64,000 nucleotides of DNA, from positions 1,550,001 to 1,614,000 of the forward strand of contig JACCLO010000011.1 of assembly GCA_029448655.1 (NCBI GenBank), written 5' to 3'. Position numbers and translations under genes: made by a program. Positions within the stretch are counted from its first letter, which is position 1. Each line of letters starts with the position of its first letter. This DNA comes from Wolfiporia cocos. Taxonomy: Eukaryota > Basidiomycota > Agaricomycetes > Polyporales > Phaeolaceae. The notes under the pieces were generated by a model that saw only the letters and a list, made by a program, of their open reading frames with translations, did not search any database and was not told the DNA's origin. Positions 32,300 through 44,440 of this stretch are shown one piece after another.

Positions 32300-35200
32300 A
32301 TGCACATCTCTGGCAATACATCGTCTAGGTCAAGCTCGAACAAGCTTCTCCGTGCATATGTGCGTGGTTCGGGTGCGGGACATAAGGTCAGTATGCTGAC
32401 GCATGCTGCTATGTAGCAACTGGGGGACTCCCTCGGCAAAGGAGCGTTTGGGCAGGTTTACCGTAGGTCCGCTCTAGGTGAAGACGTTCGCGACCTCTCA
32501 TGTGTGTACTCCAGGTGCACTCAACTGGGCGACCGGTGAAACGGTTGCCGTGAAGGAGATCCAACTAAGTAACATCCCGAAGAGCGAGATTGGCCAGATC
32601 ATGGTGAGCCTTCGTTCGCGCTAAGGCTACGCCACGTCCGTTGCGGGAGGTGATATGCGCGGTGGTGGCTTTGAGGCATGGGCGGAAGTTCTCTGATGAC
32701 ATGGACATTATGAGCCAAAGATGCGGCTCGCCGGAGTTATGCGCGTGCCGCCGGCGGCCCTGATACCGCATATAGCTGTACATTGTCATGCATCCGCTGG
32801 ACATCGTTTTGTTGCTATTTAGTGACTCTGCAAAATATGCACTTCTGTCTCCTTGCGAATATTGACTAATGCGTCACAGTCCGAAATCGACCTCCTCAAG
32901 AACTTAAACGTACGCGCTGTCCTTCACAGAGAATGTACTTTCCTGACGAGGGAGGGCCTAGCATCCGAACATTGTGAAGTATAAGAGCTTCGAGAAGACG
33001 CCGGAGTATTTGTACATTATCCTAGAGTGAGTGATACTTCAGACTTTAGTATTACAAGAGCGCATATTTACTTATTTTCAGGTTCTGCGAGAATGGCTCT
33101 CTACACAACATTTGCAAGAGATTTGGCAAATTCCCGGAGACCCTCGTTGGCGTATACATTTCACAAGTACTGGAAGGGCTTGTATATCTCCACGACCAGG
33201 GTGTAATTCACCGCGACATTAAAGGCGCGAACATTCTCACCAACAAAGACGGATGTGTGAAGCTGGCCGACTTCGGAGTTGCTAGCCGCACAACAGCAGG
33301 CGCTGTGCGTGACGACGACGTAGTCGGCAGTCCGTATTGGAGTAAGTCCTCGGGTAGCTTTGTTGGAAGTTGGTGGTTAAACCTGTCTTAGTGGCGCCTG
33401 AGGTAATTGAACAGTCAGGAGCGACCACAGCTTCGGATATTTGGTCAGTTATAGCACATCTTGACTAAGCGCATAGCTCACATGGCTCGAATCAACTATG
33501 TTAGGAGTGTAGGTTGTACTGTGATTGAGCTCCTCGAGGGAAAGCCGCCGTACCACTTTCTCGACCCCATGCCTGCACTCTTCAGGATCGTACAGGATGA
33601 CTGTCCACCAATTCCTGAAGGTGCATCCCCGATCGTCAAGGACTTCCTCTACCACTGTTTTCAGAAAGACTGCAACTTGCGGATATCGGCGAAGAAGCTG
33701 CTCCGACATCCATGGATGGTGGCTGCACGGAAACAGATGGCAGGTGATTCACAGACAAGTCCGGGCGGCGATGGGAACAAGGGCGACACTACTGAACGAC
33801 GGCCGCTCAGTAACTACAATTATGACGAGGCCGTACTAAAGGTACAGGAGTGGAACGAGGCACTGAAATGTAGGCATCTTAGATGTTACTCCAGCATATC
33901 CACGCATCCATTGACATTTCAGCAGCTCCATCACGTCCAGCGAAGAATCCGCAACGCCGAAAGACTGCTGACGCAGACCTTCCCCCACAATCGCCCCCCA
34001 AACACCTATCTCATGCGTCATCTTCCGTACAACCGATGATGTCCGCCTCTCCTGCTCTCCAGTCATCGCCTATGCTACCGACACGGAAGCTTTCCTCCAC
34101 AAGCGCCGCTACGCAAGGCCACATCCGCGAGACACTGCCTATGCCTTTCATCCTACAACCCCCGGAGGAGCAAACGGACAATTGGGACGATGACTTCGAG
34201 GAAGGCATCTCTTTATCAAAATTGCGTGGCATGAACAGTAAGCAGTCGAGGCGTTCCGTGACTCCAAGCGATTGATGCCTTCATTCTCTATGTCATCATC
34301 AGCAGATAAGCCAACTGTCGAGGAGGAAAAGGTGGAAGCTTTCGACAACGGTCAAACGATCCGTCCAACTCGCAGTCCGCAAGGGCCCACATCTGTGCCG
34401 CTGCCACCAGTGTCATCCATCAAGCCTGAAGCTACCTCGGGCGACGATGACTACTCAGACATCGGCTTTGACGACGACGACGACAAGCTACAGGCCAAGG
34501 TCGATGAATTCAAGGTATGGATAAACGTTCACAACTTAGCTTTGCTGTGATACATGTCACATGCAGAAGCGGAATATACATCGCGGCCTTTTCCATCCAA
34601 ACGACATCAAGAACTTCGGCATCCGACTTCAACCGCCAGGCCCATCCTCTGCACCGCCCACAGGCCTCTCTCACCGGCGATCACGGCCAACGCTGAGCCC
34701 GATTGCGCCTTCACGTGCAGCAATGCCAGCAGAGCCATCGCCTGCGCGTGCTCATTCACGCTCATCGTCTTCATTGGGCCCGGCCTCTAAGTCGTTCGGA
34801 CAGATTGAATCTCGACACAACCCGAGTCAGCCTGAATTTGGTAAATATGCAGAAGATGACGAAGAGGATTACGATGATATATTTGGGAAAGTCAATGGTG
34901 CAAGTAAGTGTCTTCCTGCGATCGATGAGAGATGGAGTTCATGTCGTGTAGCGTCTCAACCAATGCAGACGCTGCAGCTGAATACGCGCCTCTCGAACAC
35001 GTCATGGGTATGTGTATATACAATTGCGAAATACCTTGTAGCGCGCTCACCAAATTTCATGCTCAGCCTGGAGATGAGGAAGATCAAGAAGATCCTTTTG
35101 CTGAGGTACTAATACCACATTTCGAGATCAGACGCAGGCTGACACTCTCGTTCAGATAGATGAAGGATTTGCAGAGGAAGATTTGGAGTCTAATGTTCAA

Positions 35201-37449
35201 CGAGACAAATATGCCCGCCTCTCCAATATAGTCACTCAACTCATCGATGAACTCACTCCTTCAGCTCCTGATTTCCAACTACGTGAAGCTTGTGATCAGC
35301 TGGTGCGCGGAACGGAAATTCTTGAATTTACGTTCAACCGCTCACTGCCATGCCAGCTCGCAATTATGACGGACACCCCAGAGATGCAGCCGCAGCTAGT
35401 ATCAGCGCACGGGATGCTAGCTATACTAGAGGTGCTGGAGGGCAGAGCGTCTCGGGATGTGATTCTCAGGCTATTGCAGATCGTAAATACAGTGAGTTGG
35501 GTCCATGTGCCCTCAGCATGTGATGCTAAACACATGCATTCTAGCTTGTGACCGCGGATATGGGCTTCCTAGAAAGCTTCTGTCTCATCGGGTTGGTATA
35601 ATTTTGTTCTATGATGGATTGTGAACTTACCACCAGTTTCGCCAGAGGTATTCCAGTCATCATGAGTGAGCCTTCTCGCAGAATCAAGGTATGCCAGCTG
35701 ATTCGCTTCCAGATTTCACATCCAAGAGATATTCAGCAGAGTGCCGCACCCAAGCGTCACATTTCATCCGCTTGCTGTGCCATTCATCCGTGCTGACTTT
35801 ACAGATGTTCATTGCGTGAGTATCGTAATCCTCCGGTATATGGCTCATAGCGTCTCTTACTTACGTGTTTGTACTAGTTGTCGCGGATTGAAGGTGCTGG
35901 TCGACCTGCTCGAAGAGGACTTCACGGAACAAACTGACCTCGTTATTCATGCACTCAATGGGATATGCAGCGTATTTGAGCTGCAGAGTCCTACGACAAA
36001 GAACGACTTCTGTCGCATGTTCATCCGGGAAGGTCTTCTTGATCCGCTATCGTCGGCTCTTCTCAATGTCATGTCTACATCTGGTGAATTGGCAGCTGAC
36101 ATGAACCGCAAAATCATTCAAATTCTACTGGTATTCTGCCAAGTCTCGCAGTCAGACATCCACGTCCGCAACGCGCTGGGGACTCGCAAAGTCGTTCGAC
36201 GTAAGCCGTTCCGATCCCTCTACCGGTGTGGCAGCCTCTCAATAGTCCATAGGCCTCCTGAGGGCATGCGAACTTCTGCCGCCAGAATACCTGGTGAACA
36301 TGTTGAAAGCTGTCAAACATTTATCAATGAATGCAACTCTCCTGGAGGTCTTGCAGAATGCGAATGCCATCGAGATTCTGGTCAGAATCTTGGATGAGCA
36401 AAGTACAGGACCATATAGCACGGTATGTATAACTGCTCGAATTACGACCTTTGATCTTGATCGAGTCCCGCAGGAAATGTCAAACCACATCTTCCAGACA
36501 TGCTACAATTTATGCCGTCTCAATAAAACTCGTCAAGAGGAAGCTGCTCAAGCTGGTATCATCCCGAGCTTGAAACGGGTGTTCGAGTCAAGTTCACCCC
36601 TCAAGCAGTTTGCACTGCCCATCCTATGCGATCTCGCTAGCGCGGGTAAAAGTTGTAGGACTTTATTGTGGCAGCATGATGGCCTATCGTTGTATCTTCG
36701 GCTTCTTGAGGATCCCTACTTCCAAGTCAGCGCATTAGAGTCCATCTTATCATGGCAAGTGGAGGCCGCCTATCTGTACTTTCATTACTTACCATCAATT
36801 CAGGCTGCAGGAAGAGATGGCAAGAGTCGAAGATCAACTTTTGAAGCCAGCGGCACTGAACGCCCTCCTCAGATGCTTCGTGACAGCGAAGTCAAATTCA
36901 TTTGAAAATCTGTTGGATCCTTTCCTGAAGATGTTCCGTCTGTCGACCGCTGTCAGCATCGCGATTGCAAGGTCCCAATTCTTCAAGCGGATCATCGAGA
37001 AGCTGAGCCATAGCAAGGCCGTCGTGCGCTTGAACCTCCTGCGCATCCTCCGCACGGTAATCGAGGCGCATCCGAATCGCGCGATCCTTGTCGAACGCTT
37101 CGGCATACACGATATCGTCTCGAAGCTCAGCAAAGAGGACGGCGCCGTGCTCGTGCGCGAGCTCGCACGCGAGATAGTACCGTCACTCAAGCCGATAGCA
37201 AGTAGGACCGAGCGCAATCAAGACATGTCGAAATCAGGCAAGAGTGCAATCGCGCCAAAGAGGATGAGGAGAACGGCCTCCGAGTCCCTTGCCGCGACAG
37301 GTAGCCCGAATCCTGCGCTACTGGCCAACAGCAGTGGTCATCTACGACTGTCGGGGCGGAGAGCTGTGGGTCTCAGTAGACAGATGTCGAACGAAAGAGA
37401 ATCCGACAGCTCGAGGCAGACAGACTGGAGTGATGATAGTCGTGGCTAG
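32300..37449 (+). CDS. Septation initiation network kinase (Cdc7/SepH, Cdc15-like)
   Basis: STE20-related kinase that triggers septum formation after mitosis. Start [12 protein letters not shown] at ATG 32300. A 57-nt intron joins ...LLRAY to [15 protein letters not shown]. Kinase motifs: [50 protein letters not shown] and [14 protein letters not shown] long Ser/Pro/acidic linker ([23 protein letters not shown]) leads to an armadillo/HEAT-like C-terminal half with repeated leucine-rich helices ([21 protein letters not shown]). A basic Ser-rich tail ends at TAG 37447-37449. More than fifteen exons; one early intron (about 32603-32879) is about 277 nt. Total above 1,100 aa, which matches fungal SepH/Cdc7 rather than short STE20 kinases. 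Some middle joins are approximate. Confidence 0.85.
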
Positions 37450-37790
37450 TCTAGATCAGTAATCACACCTCGTCAAGGACATTCTAGCATAACCTAACCT
37501 CACGCATTGCCATTATAATTTCACGCAAGCTGCCGCGTATCTCCTTACCTTCTTTCATGGTCTACTACCAAAGCCTGTTCGGCGCAACAAAATGTTGCCT
37601 ACCCATGGTACATACCTGCATCTAGCTGCGTTAATTCGTCTCGACATTGTGGGTGGAGTGAGCACAAAGTCTAGTTCTCTGAGAACTACTGCGTAAAGCA
37701 TACAGTCTATGAGCGATAGACTACCTGCTACGCGGCAAGCTTCAGTCTAGCCATCAGCCCTGAAGTCATGTGAACATTATAGGCTCACCA
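37450..37790. other. Convergent 3' intergenic region
   Basis: About 340 bp between the SIN kinase and uL5m stop codons. Nothing recognised. Confidence 0.5.
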
Positions 37791-38693
37791 TCATCTCCGC
37801 ACAAACGGCACCTGGAGCCCTGACAATAGTTGTCTTGCGCGATTTTGTGCACCCACCCCCGTAGCGTTGGTGATGAAGTGTATGTGCATACCATACAGTT
37901 TGGGATAGGCGTCTTGGTTGACCTCAATCTGGGGGAACAGCGCCATGGCTTCTGGTGGCAGACCAAAAGAGACCACGCCGGTAGCAGCACTTGGCGTGCT
38001 CAGCGGCGCCGACGAAGGTGGCATGATCAGCCCAGGGAATTCTCGCAGCCGCGGGAAAACAAATTCGACCAGTGTTCCGAGGAAGTCGTACATCTTCGGG
38101 CCTTTCAAGTCGACCTTGACACCAAGCGGTTGGCCCGTCCGCACCCAGCCACCAATGTTTTTCCTCCCGCGGACAATCTGAACTCCCTCTGTCTGATGCT
38201 GACCACCTTGTCCTTCAGACTCGCCTGAGATCGCACGGAAAGCCATAATAGGACCGAGCAGGTTGATGCGGCTTGTCAGTGCGTCCTTGTGCATCATGTG
38301 CAATTGTATGCGCTCGAGGCGGATGACATTGTCCGCCGTCATGGGTGGCGGAGGCCGCGTGAAGTACTGGTCGCCACCGACGGGCGGATTGTCACGGTGC
38401 TTGACATATGGGTCGTTCGGGTCGTACCTAGGTCGGACGTGCCGAAGCGGCTTGGGATTCGGGTCGTGCTTGTAGGTCATGTACATCACATCGTCGCGCA
38501 CAGTATCATAGTAGTGGTCGGCCACGCGGCTGGCATGGGTGTCGCGGACGATTATGTTGACGTGAGGGATGGGCAGGCCTCTTTCGTCGCGCTTGAGCGG
38601 TTTGCGAGTCTTCGGAGGCGGTCGAGTGGGCCGGATACTTCGCACCGCTGGCTGCGTGACATGGCGAGAAACGCGGGCAGCTGCAGCACTCAT
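37791..38693 (-). CDS. Mitochondrial large-subunit ribosomal protein uL5m
   Basis: Equivalent of yeast Mrpl7: the L5 protein of the mitochondrial 54S subunit, at the central protuberance. A single 300-aa exon from ATG 38693. The N-terminus is basic and acid-poor (AARVSRHVTQPAVRSIRPTR), suiting a mitochondrial presequence. A fungal extension (PHVNIIVRDTHASRVADHYY, YFTRPPPP) is followed by the L5 N-domain (LERIQLHMM...INLLGPIMAFRAISG), then GWVRTGQPLGVKVDLKGPKM and the L5 C-domain (FVFPRLREFPGL, QIEVNQDAYPKLYGMHIHFI). Stop TGA at 37791-37793. It diverges from the CaaX protein gene across about 315 bp. Confidence 0.88.
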   Translation of the reverse strand: MSAAAARVSRHVTQPAVRSIRPTRPPPKTRKPLKRDERGLPIPHVNIIVRDTHASRVADHYYDTVRDDVMYMTYKHDPNPKPLRHVRPRYDPNDPYVKHRDNPPVGGDQYFTRPPPPMTADNVIRLERIQLHMMHKDALTSRINLLGPIMAFRAISGESEGQGGQHQTEGVQIVRGRKNIGGWVRTGQPLGVKVDLKGPKMYDFLGTLVEFVFPRLREFPGLIMPPSSAPLSTPSAATGVVSFGLPPEAMALFPQIEVNQDAYPKLYGMHIHFITNATGVGAQNRARQLLSGLQVPFVRR

Positions 38694-39008
38694 CTACGAA
38701 AGTTGTGAGGGGCCCAGATTGCAAAATCCCGAGGACATACCTTTCAGCCCGCAGATCTGAGGCAGGCAGCGTTGGGGAGCAAAAAGGACGATTGATTGAT
38801 ACATTGATGTACTACAAACACGCTAAGCGTGAGAACATCCTCCTTCCCGAAATCGTAACGACGACAGGGTAAACCGAATGAAGCACGCTTCCCCCGCCGA
38901 CCGAAAGGTTTCGACCTACATATTTCAGTCCAACTGATTGCCATTCTTTATTTCTTGAACTTCCGTAACGAGCTTCTTCTTTATTATCTTGTTCTTTGAC
39001 TTTGCACA
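38694..39008. other. Shared divergent promoter region
   Basis: 315 bp between the uL5m and CaaX-protein start codons. Pyrimidine-rich stretches precede the right-hand ATG (TTCTTTATTATCTTGTTC). No TATA box was obvious. Confidence 0.45.
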
Positions 39009-41281
39009 ATGGCGCTGACGGCGACGGCGCAGTCGGCGCTGCGGGAACCTGCATGGGGCGAGGAGATTGTCCCGACTCTGCGCAAACGTGAGTTGGTAGA
39101 TCTCTTCAGGCCGTCTGTGCAGCTAGAAGCATGTTCTAGGTCTCCAGGACGAAAGCAATGTCCTCGCTAAACGGATATCTGCTGCGTCCTTGAGCTCGGC
39201 GGACGATCATTCCCTTGGTCTCTACCAACCAGCGGCTTCCCCATCACGCACGCCGCCCGCACAGTATTCCTATAACCAGAAACCGAGCGCCATCCCTCGC
39301 CCCAACCTCCAGCAGTCGCGCACAGCCTACGACTCTCCCGTGCGGCCCTCGCACTCGGCCCGTAACCGCACGCTGTCACAGCCATTCGCGCTCGACGAGG
39401 AGCCCGGTCTCTCGACGAGCTCATCCCGGCCCACCTCACCCATGGCTAACGGTCAGAGTACACGGATACCGGTCTCGCGCAGCAGGGCCGGAAGCGTGTC
39501 GCAAGGCTTGTACAGCGGAAACCCCAGTCGGATAGCGGACGACGGCACGAGACGCAACGGAGATGCCAACCCCAGCTCGCACTACACAGAGGAGTCGGAG
39601 CATTGGCCGGTGGAGGAGGGCTCTCAGTCTCAGCGGTCGCGGTCAACAGTGCGCCTGCCGCGGCATAAGGGATCTGACATTATGAGCGAGTCGGCGCCGT
39701 TTGCGGCTGGCGGCGCGACGTGGGCCCCGCTTGACGGCGGCAGGCGCACGTCAAACGACTCAGATGAGCGCCCATTCGAGCACTGGTATCGCGGAGACTA
39801 CGCGCGGAATGGTGGCGTGGGTGAGCTGCGGGTGGGGCGGCGGGAGGAGATGCTGGACATCGCGAACTACGGACACGTGCACCGCAAGCCGTCGTCGCGC
39901 GCCGCGCTCAGTAACTATTCGCGTTCGCGGTCAACGTCGCGGGGTAGGGAAACCGCACGCATGAGGCAGCGCGCGGAGAGTGTCAGCGCGCCGGCGCATG
40001 ATAGCTTCTACATGGAGGAGGAAGAGGCTGACATGGTGCTGGATGAGCGGCCGCCGACCGACGTCGATGAGAGCGACGTCGAGCAGGAATATGCCAACGA
40101 GGTCGACCCGCATCCAAACTGTACCGTCTCTTCACCATCGCTACTCAACAGTGGTCAAGCCGCGAGCAGGGACGTATCCCAGCAGCGCATACAGCAAAGT
40201 ATCTCCCCGACTGTTTCGCGCATACCCACTCCCACGTCGTCTCGCAAGATGTCACCACCTCCGCGCACGCCGACACCAACCAAGGCTATGCGCGCAAGTA
40301 CGGAGACTCGTGCGTCGTCGACAGCCCCATCTACTCCGCAGCGCCTCCCGCGTTCGCAGACGCAGCCGCAGTTGCAGTCAGCGTCAAAGCAGAAGAATTC
40401 TCCCGCGGCGAAGCGGAAGGCCAAAAGTCCCGCACCGCAGACCTCCGCGTCCAAGACCAAGAAGGCGAAGACCAAGCCCCCGTCGGCGATGCGAAATGTT
40501 GTGCCGCGCAAAGAGGATGACAGACGGTCAATCGGTCAATATCCTACGCCTGACGGTGATAACGTGGTTGATGCAATTCCGACATGGACGCAGCCCGTAC
40601 CACCGTCGGGCAATTGGGATGATGTGAGCTCTCATTCGGTCCCACTGATTCGGTGTTCACACTGCTGACGAATTCAACAGGTGGTTCTGCCTGTTGTCGC
40701 CCGTAAGAAAGGTCTCGAAAGCCACTACACGCCGGCAGATGGCAGTCCAAAGCCGAAACAGAAAAGAGGTAGCGACGTGTACGAACCCGTGAGTGCTGCA
40801 ACGACTTGTGTCACGAGCAACTACCTCGTTCATATAATGTTTATGCACGATCTAATCCATTGCGGCAATATTAACGCAGGCTCCAGGCACGTTTGGCTAC
40901 GACCCCTCGAAAAACAGGCGAAACCGGACCGATGGCGATACTACTGCAGATACTATCGCAGAAGATATCCCAATGGATGACCTTAGTCGGAAGATTCAAG
41001 AGGCCAAGGAGGACACCCCGCCGTTGGTCACTGAACAACCCAAGCCACAGCCTCCACCTGGAGTACAAATTATCAGTATTGATCGCTCCCGGTCCCGCCC
41101 TTCGCCGCCTCCTTCGCCGCCGCCATTTGCTCACTACACACAGACAGAACAGAGTAAACAAGAGGCTGTTCCTCAGCAAATTCCCTCGACGTCCGCCGAA
41201 ATCGAAATCCCGCGGATCGAGCCCAACGACCGGAATGACGAAGATCAAGGAGCGGGCTGCTGTAAATGCGTTATCATGTGA
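39009..41281 (+). CDS. Ser/Arg/Pro-rich disordered protein with C-terminal CaaX box
   Basis: Unrecognised family. The first exon MALTATAQSALREPAWGEEIV...LRK joins across a 52-nt intron to RLQDESNVLAKRISAASLSS. The next exon of nearly 500 codons is almost all Ser, Arg, Pro and Thr with RSRSTSRGR-like stretches, TPTP/SPPPRTP proline-directed sites and a Lys-rich basic patch (AKRKAKSPAPQTSASKTKKAK). After VVLPVVARKKGLESHYTP and GTFGYDPSKNR come SIDRSRSRPSPPPSPPPF and an acidic/polar segment ending GAGCCKCVIM before TGA 41279-41281. The last four residues, CVIM, form a farnesylation-type CaaX box, and two more Cys just before it could be palmitoylated. So the protein is probably membrane-anchored by lipids, perhaps a scaffold. 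Conserved ends (N-terminal helix, tail) argue it is real. Confidence 0.72.
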
Positions 41282-41746
41282 ACTAGCCCTCGCTTTGCAA
41301 CAGCCTGCTCTGCCACTCGAAGGTCCCCGTTTCCGCGTCTTCCTTCGTGTACGATGTTTTATGACCACCCTGTTTCTCCTAGCTAATTATGGACCATCCT
41401 GCATTCGTCCTCTCGGATTTATTATCGCAGCTTTGGTGCTTCTTGCTCAGATGCTACGATTGCTGCCGCCATACTCACATAACCCGTGCATTGCGTCTTG
41501 CCATGCGTGGGGCAATGCATTTCTCTCGACCATTACAATACGTGTATCATTGTTATCCGACATTGCAATTTCCCTCTTCATCGGGTCAGTCGCGTTCCGT
41601 TTGCATCGCTCGCTCATTCCTTACGGCCATGACCATACCCTACATTTGCATTACACTACGATATCTCCCTACACGAATACCACTCTACCCTTCCGCCCGT
41701 CGAAGCCGATCTTCGCCGATAGGGTGATTTTCCTAACTTCCCGCCC
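41282..41746. other. Convergent intergenic region
   Basis: About 465 bp. The plus-strand ORFs here are extensions past the CaaX protein stop and look non-coding. Confidence 0.5.
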
Positions 41747-44203
41747 TCATAACCCGCAAGAACCGGTCACTTGATACTCCGCGCTGCTTCTGAGCAGGCC
41801 CTCCCTGTCAACACGCACCTCGGCGGTGGTAAACTGCACGTCGACCATGTACGTCCCGAGCGCGACCGCGTGGTCCAGCTCGAGGTGCGTCTTATTCGTG
41901 AACTCTTCGAGCGCCTCGCCGTCCTTCACCCAGGTGATGGTGTAGCTTTCTTCCACGCTTACCGCGTCTGTACGGAATTGGGCTAGCGGGACCAGATCCA
42001 GGTCAAGGGTACGCTTCCACGCCACGGTATTCGCGCTGCTCCCAGTGGCGTGATCGCGATCAGCGTTCCCAGCTATGCAATCCGTTCGAATGCCGTCGAT
42101 CGGGTCGACGCGATTGAACAGGGAAAGCCAGAGCCCCTCGAGGCATACGCTGCAGAAGTTGGGCGTCGTCACAATGCGCATGAGGCAGTCTTCGTTAGTG
42201 GGACGGTATGATGTCTCGTTCTTGTCGGAGAAGCTGTTCATGTCATATCAGCGACGGTGATAGACAGCCACACAGCAGTGTGATAACTGGGCGTATCATA
42301 AAGACCTATGTGACTTACGTGGGGTATACACCGTAATGCCCGGGCGTAGAGATGAACCTGCCACAGATTGCGCGGAGCCGCAACTGAGCCGTTTGGCGGA
42401 GACACCATCTGATGATGGGTAACTCACTCGTCTTCGCTACCGAATTCTAACACTTCCACGCTGCACAGCTGTGCAATGCCCTCTCTTCCGCTGTCCCTGA
42501 GAGTGAACTTCACCTCGTGCTCCCCCAGACTCAAACTTTCATTGCGGTGCACATCGTAGTGCCACCGGTCGATACCGATGTCCAATCGTGGGACCCAGCC
42601 CAGGTCTTGGCCGTCAAGCTCGGCCAGAAGGTCTTCCCCGTCAGGAAGCCCGGACAGCGAGAAGCGTATCAAATGCCGTGAGTATGCACCGGAGGACTCG
42701 AAATTGATCGACCAAGGTTCAGAGGCGTTGAGCATAGTCCAAGGGTACGCCTGCATGGGCATCACAGAGCGCTCGACGCGCACGTCGGCCAATTTGCCCT
42801 CGTGGTCAATGTGTTGATTCTCGGGAGCACCAGTGAACCAGTGTGCCCAGGGAATCGGCTCATCCACAGAATGCGCTGCGTTCACTCCGAAATAGCCGGG
42901 ACCGCCATCGTACTCTTCGCCGACGTAGATCATGGAATGCCCGAGCTCATGTCTGAGTGACCAAAGTGACTCAGTGGCGTGGTTCGCGGATTGTGAGCAG
43001 GCACATACCGCAAAACGAGGGCACCGTTCGCCAAAGAGGGCGTAATGACACTATCAGCAGACGTCCTGAAAACATCACTCGACAGCTTTAGTGGCATACT
43101 ACCTACGTGAATGTACCACCAAGGCCTGCGAGCACCGGCTCAGTAGCGCCCGGCAATCCATTACTTTGAAACTTACCTCCATACAACGGGTCGTTACCTA
43201 TCGGGAACTACTGAGCTCTGTGCTTCTAAGACAGGATGCTGTTTGCGCTCACATACCCATCAAGATTGGGTAGTCGCACTTGTCTCCCATTGAGGAACAA
43301 GCTGCATGTGCCACTTCCGGCTTGCTATAGTAGACACCTCGCAGTTCGGTGCCATCGCGATAAAGCCCGTACAGTGTACTGGAAATATTGTATCAATCGC
43401 TTATCTCTCACACAACTTCATCGTACTCACTCTTTTGGTTTGCCATTTGTTCCGACGCCACTCTGCGAAGTTTCGTAACAAGATATCAGCGCATAGGTTT
43501 AGCTATTCATACGAGATGTCTACCTCATTACTGGGCGAGAATGCTGCCCAGAAATTGAGAAGGGGCTTCACAGTGTTGAAAGTCTGATTCTGCGATATAT
43601 CCAAGGCAAGACGCTCTGCATCGGCTAGGAACTTGTCCTTCTCCCTTGCCGTATCTGCGTGCCACTCGACGTTTGAGAAACCCTTCACTCTATCAACCCT
43701 TGGCACCTACAGCCATCACCGAAGAAGACTAGGTCCACACGATTGCTGGAGTTCCCAGAAGTAACAAGTGGCTGGATGTCCAGCGGCGGGTGCACCTCAG
43801 CGGGCCTCGTACACTTATCGGGCACTGTGAGCACTTCCTGTCCTGCGGGGCCTGTCGTGCCGGCGAGCGAGGGGATGTTGTCGTCGCAGAGCAGTGTGAA
43901 GTTCCATGACCCTGCATCGCCACATATTGAAACAAGTCGCGGCCAGAGATACTCGGGATACTCTTCCGTGAGCGTCAGTCTTTCATGGTTGGGGAAGGCT
44001 CCGCTACCTCCATGAGAGACCATGCGGCTATCATCTCTGTGGCGTCGCGTTCTTGGAATCCGCCTCAAAGATGCCAGACTGCACCTGAGACTATCCTGGT
44101 CTCGATACACGACGAGCTCAGATGATACATGAGCATTCTCCTGGAAGCTACTGGCCCAACCGCAGAGATATGCCACCAAGATCAGTGACCGTAGCAAGAC
44201 CAT
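41747..44203 (-). CDS. Secreted IgA-peptidase-like zinc metallopeptidase, family M64
   Basis: Extracellular zinc protease of MEROPS M64 (named after a clostridial IgA protease; in fungi probably general protein degradation). From ATG 44203: signal peptide MVLLRSLILVAYLCGWASS, an N-terminal beta-sandwich (M64_N-like) region with RLTLTEEYPEYLWPR, then VDLVFFGDGYTAREKDKF (first M64 block; Tyr codon split by a 56-nt intron), GDKCDYPILM, ANGALVL, and the catalytic HELGHSMIYVGEEYDGGPGY, where HExxH binds zinc and GEEYDG is the M64 hallmark. A C-terminal domain ends VTGSCGL, stop TGA at 41747-41749. About 690 aa in roughly eight exons. Catalytic residues are present and it seems intact. Confidence 0.87.
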
Positions 44204-44440
44204 GGTAGCGATGAAGCCTCAGTGACACAGTTCATGTACGCATGATCTACGAAATGGCCGTGAGAAGCGCGCGACACGCATGTCTCTTGCGCGTGCTCGT
44301 GCTCGGAGCCTTCGCACCTCCCTTCAAGGTTCAAGGTGATCTTCTGGACCTCAGTCGCAACATCGCGACCCAAGCAACTGCTCCGCGCACTCGTGATTAT
44401 TGAGCAATTGTAGCACTACCGTCACATACAAGCAAAGCAA

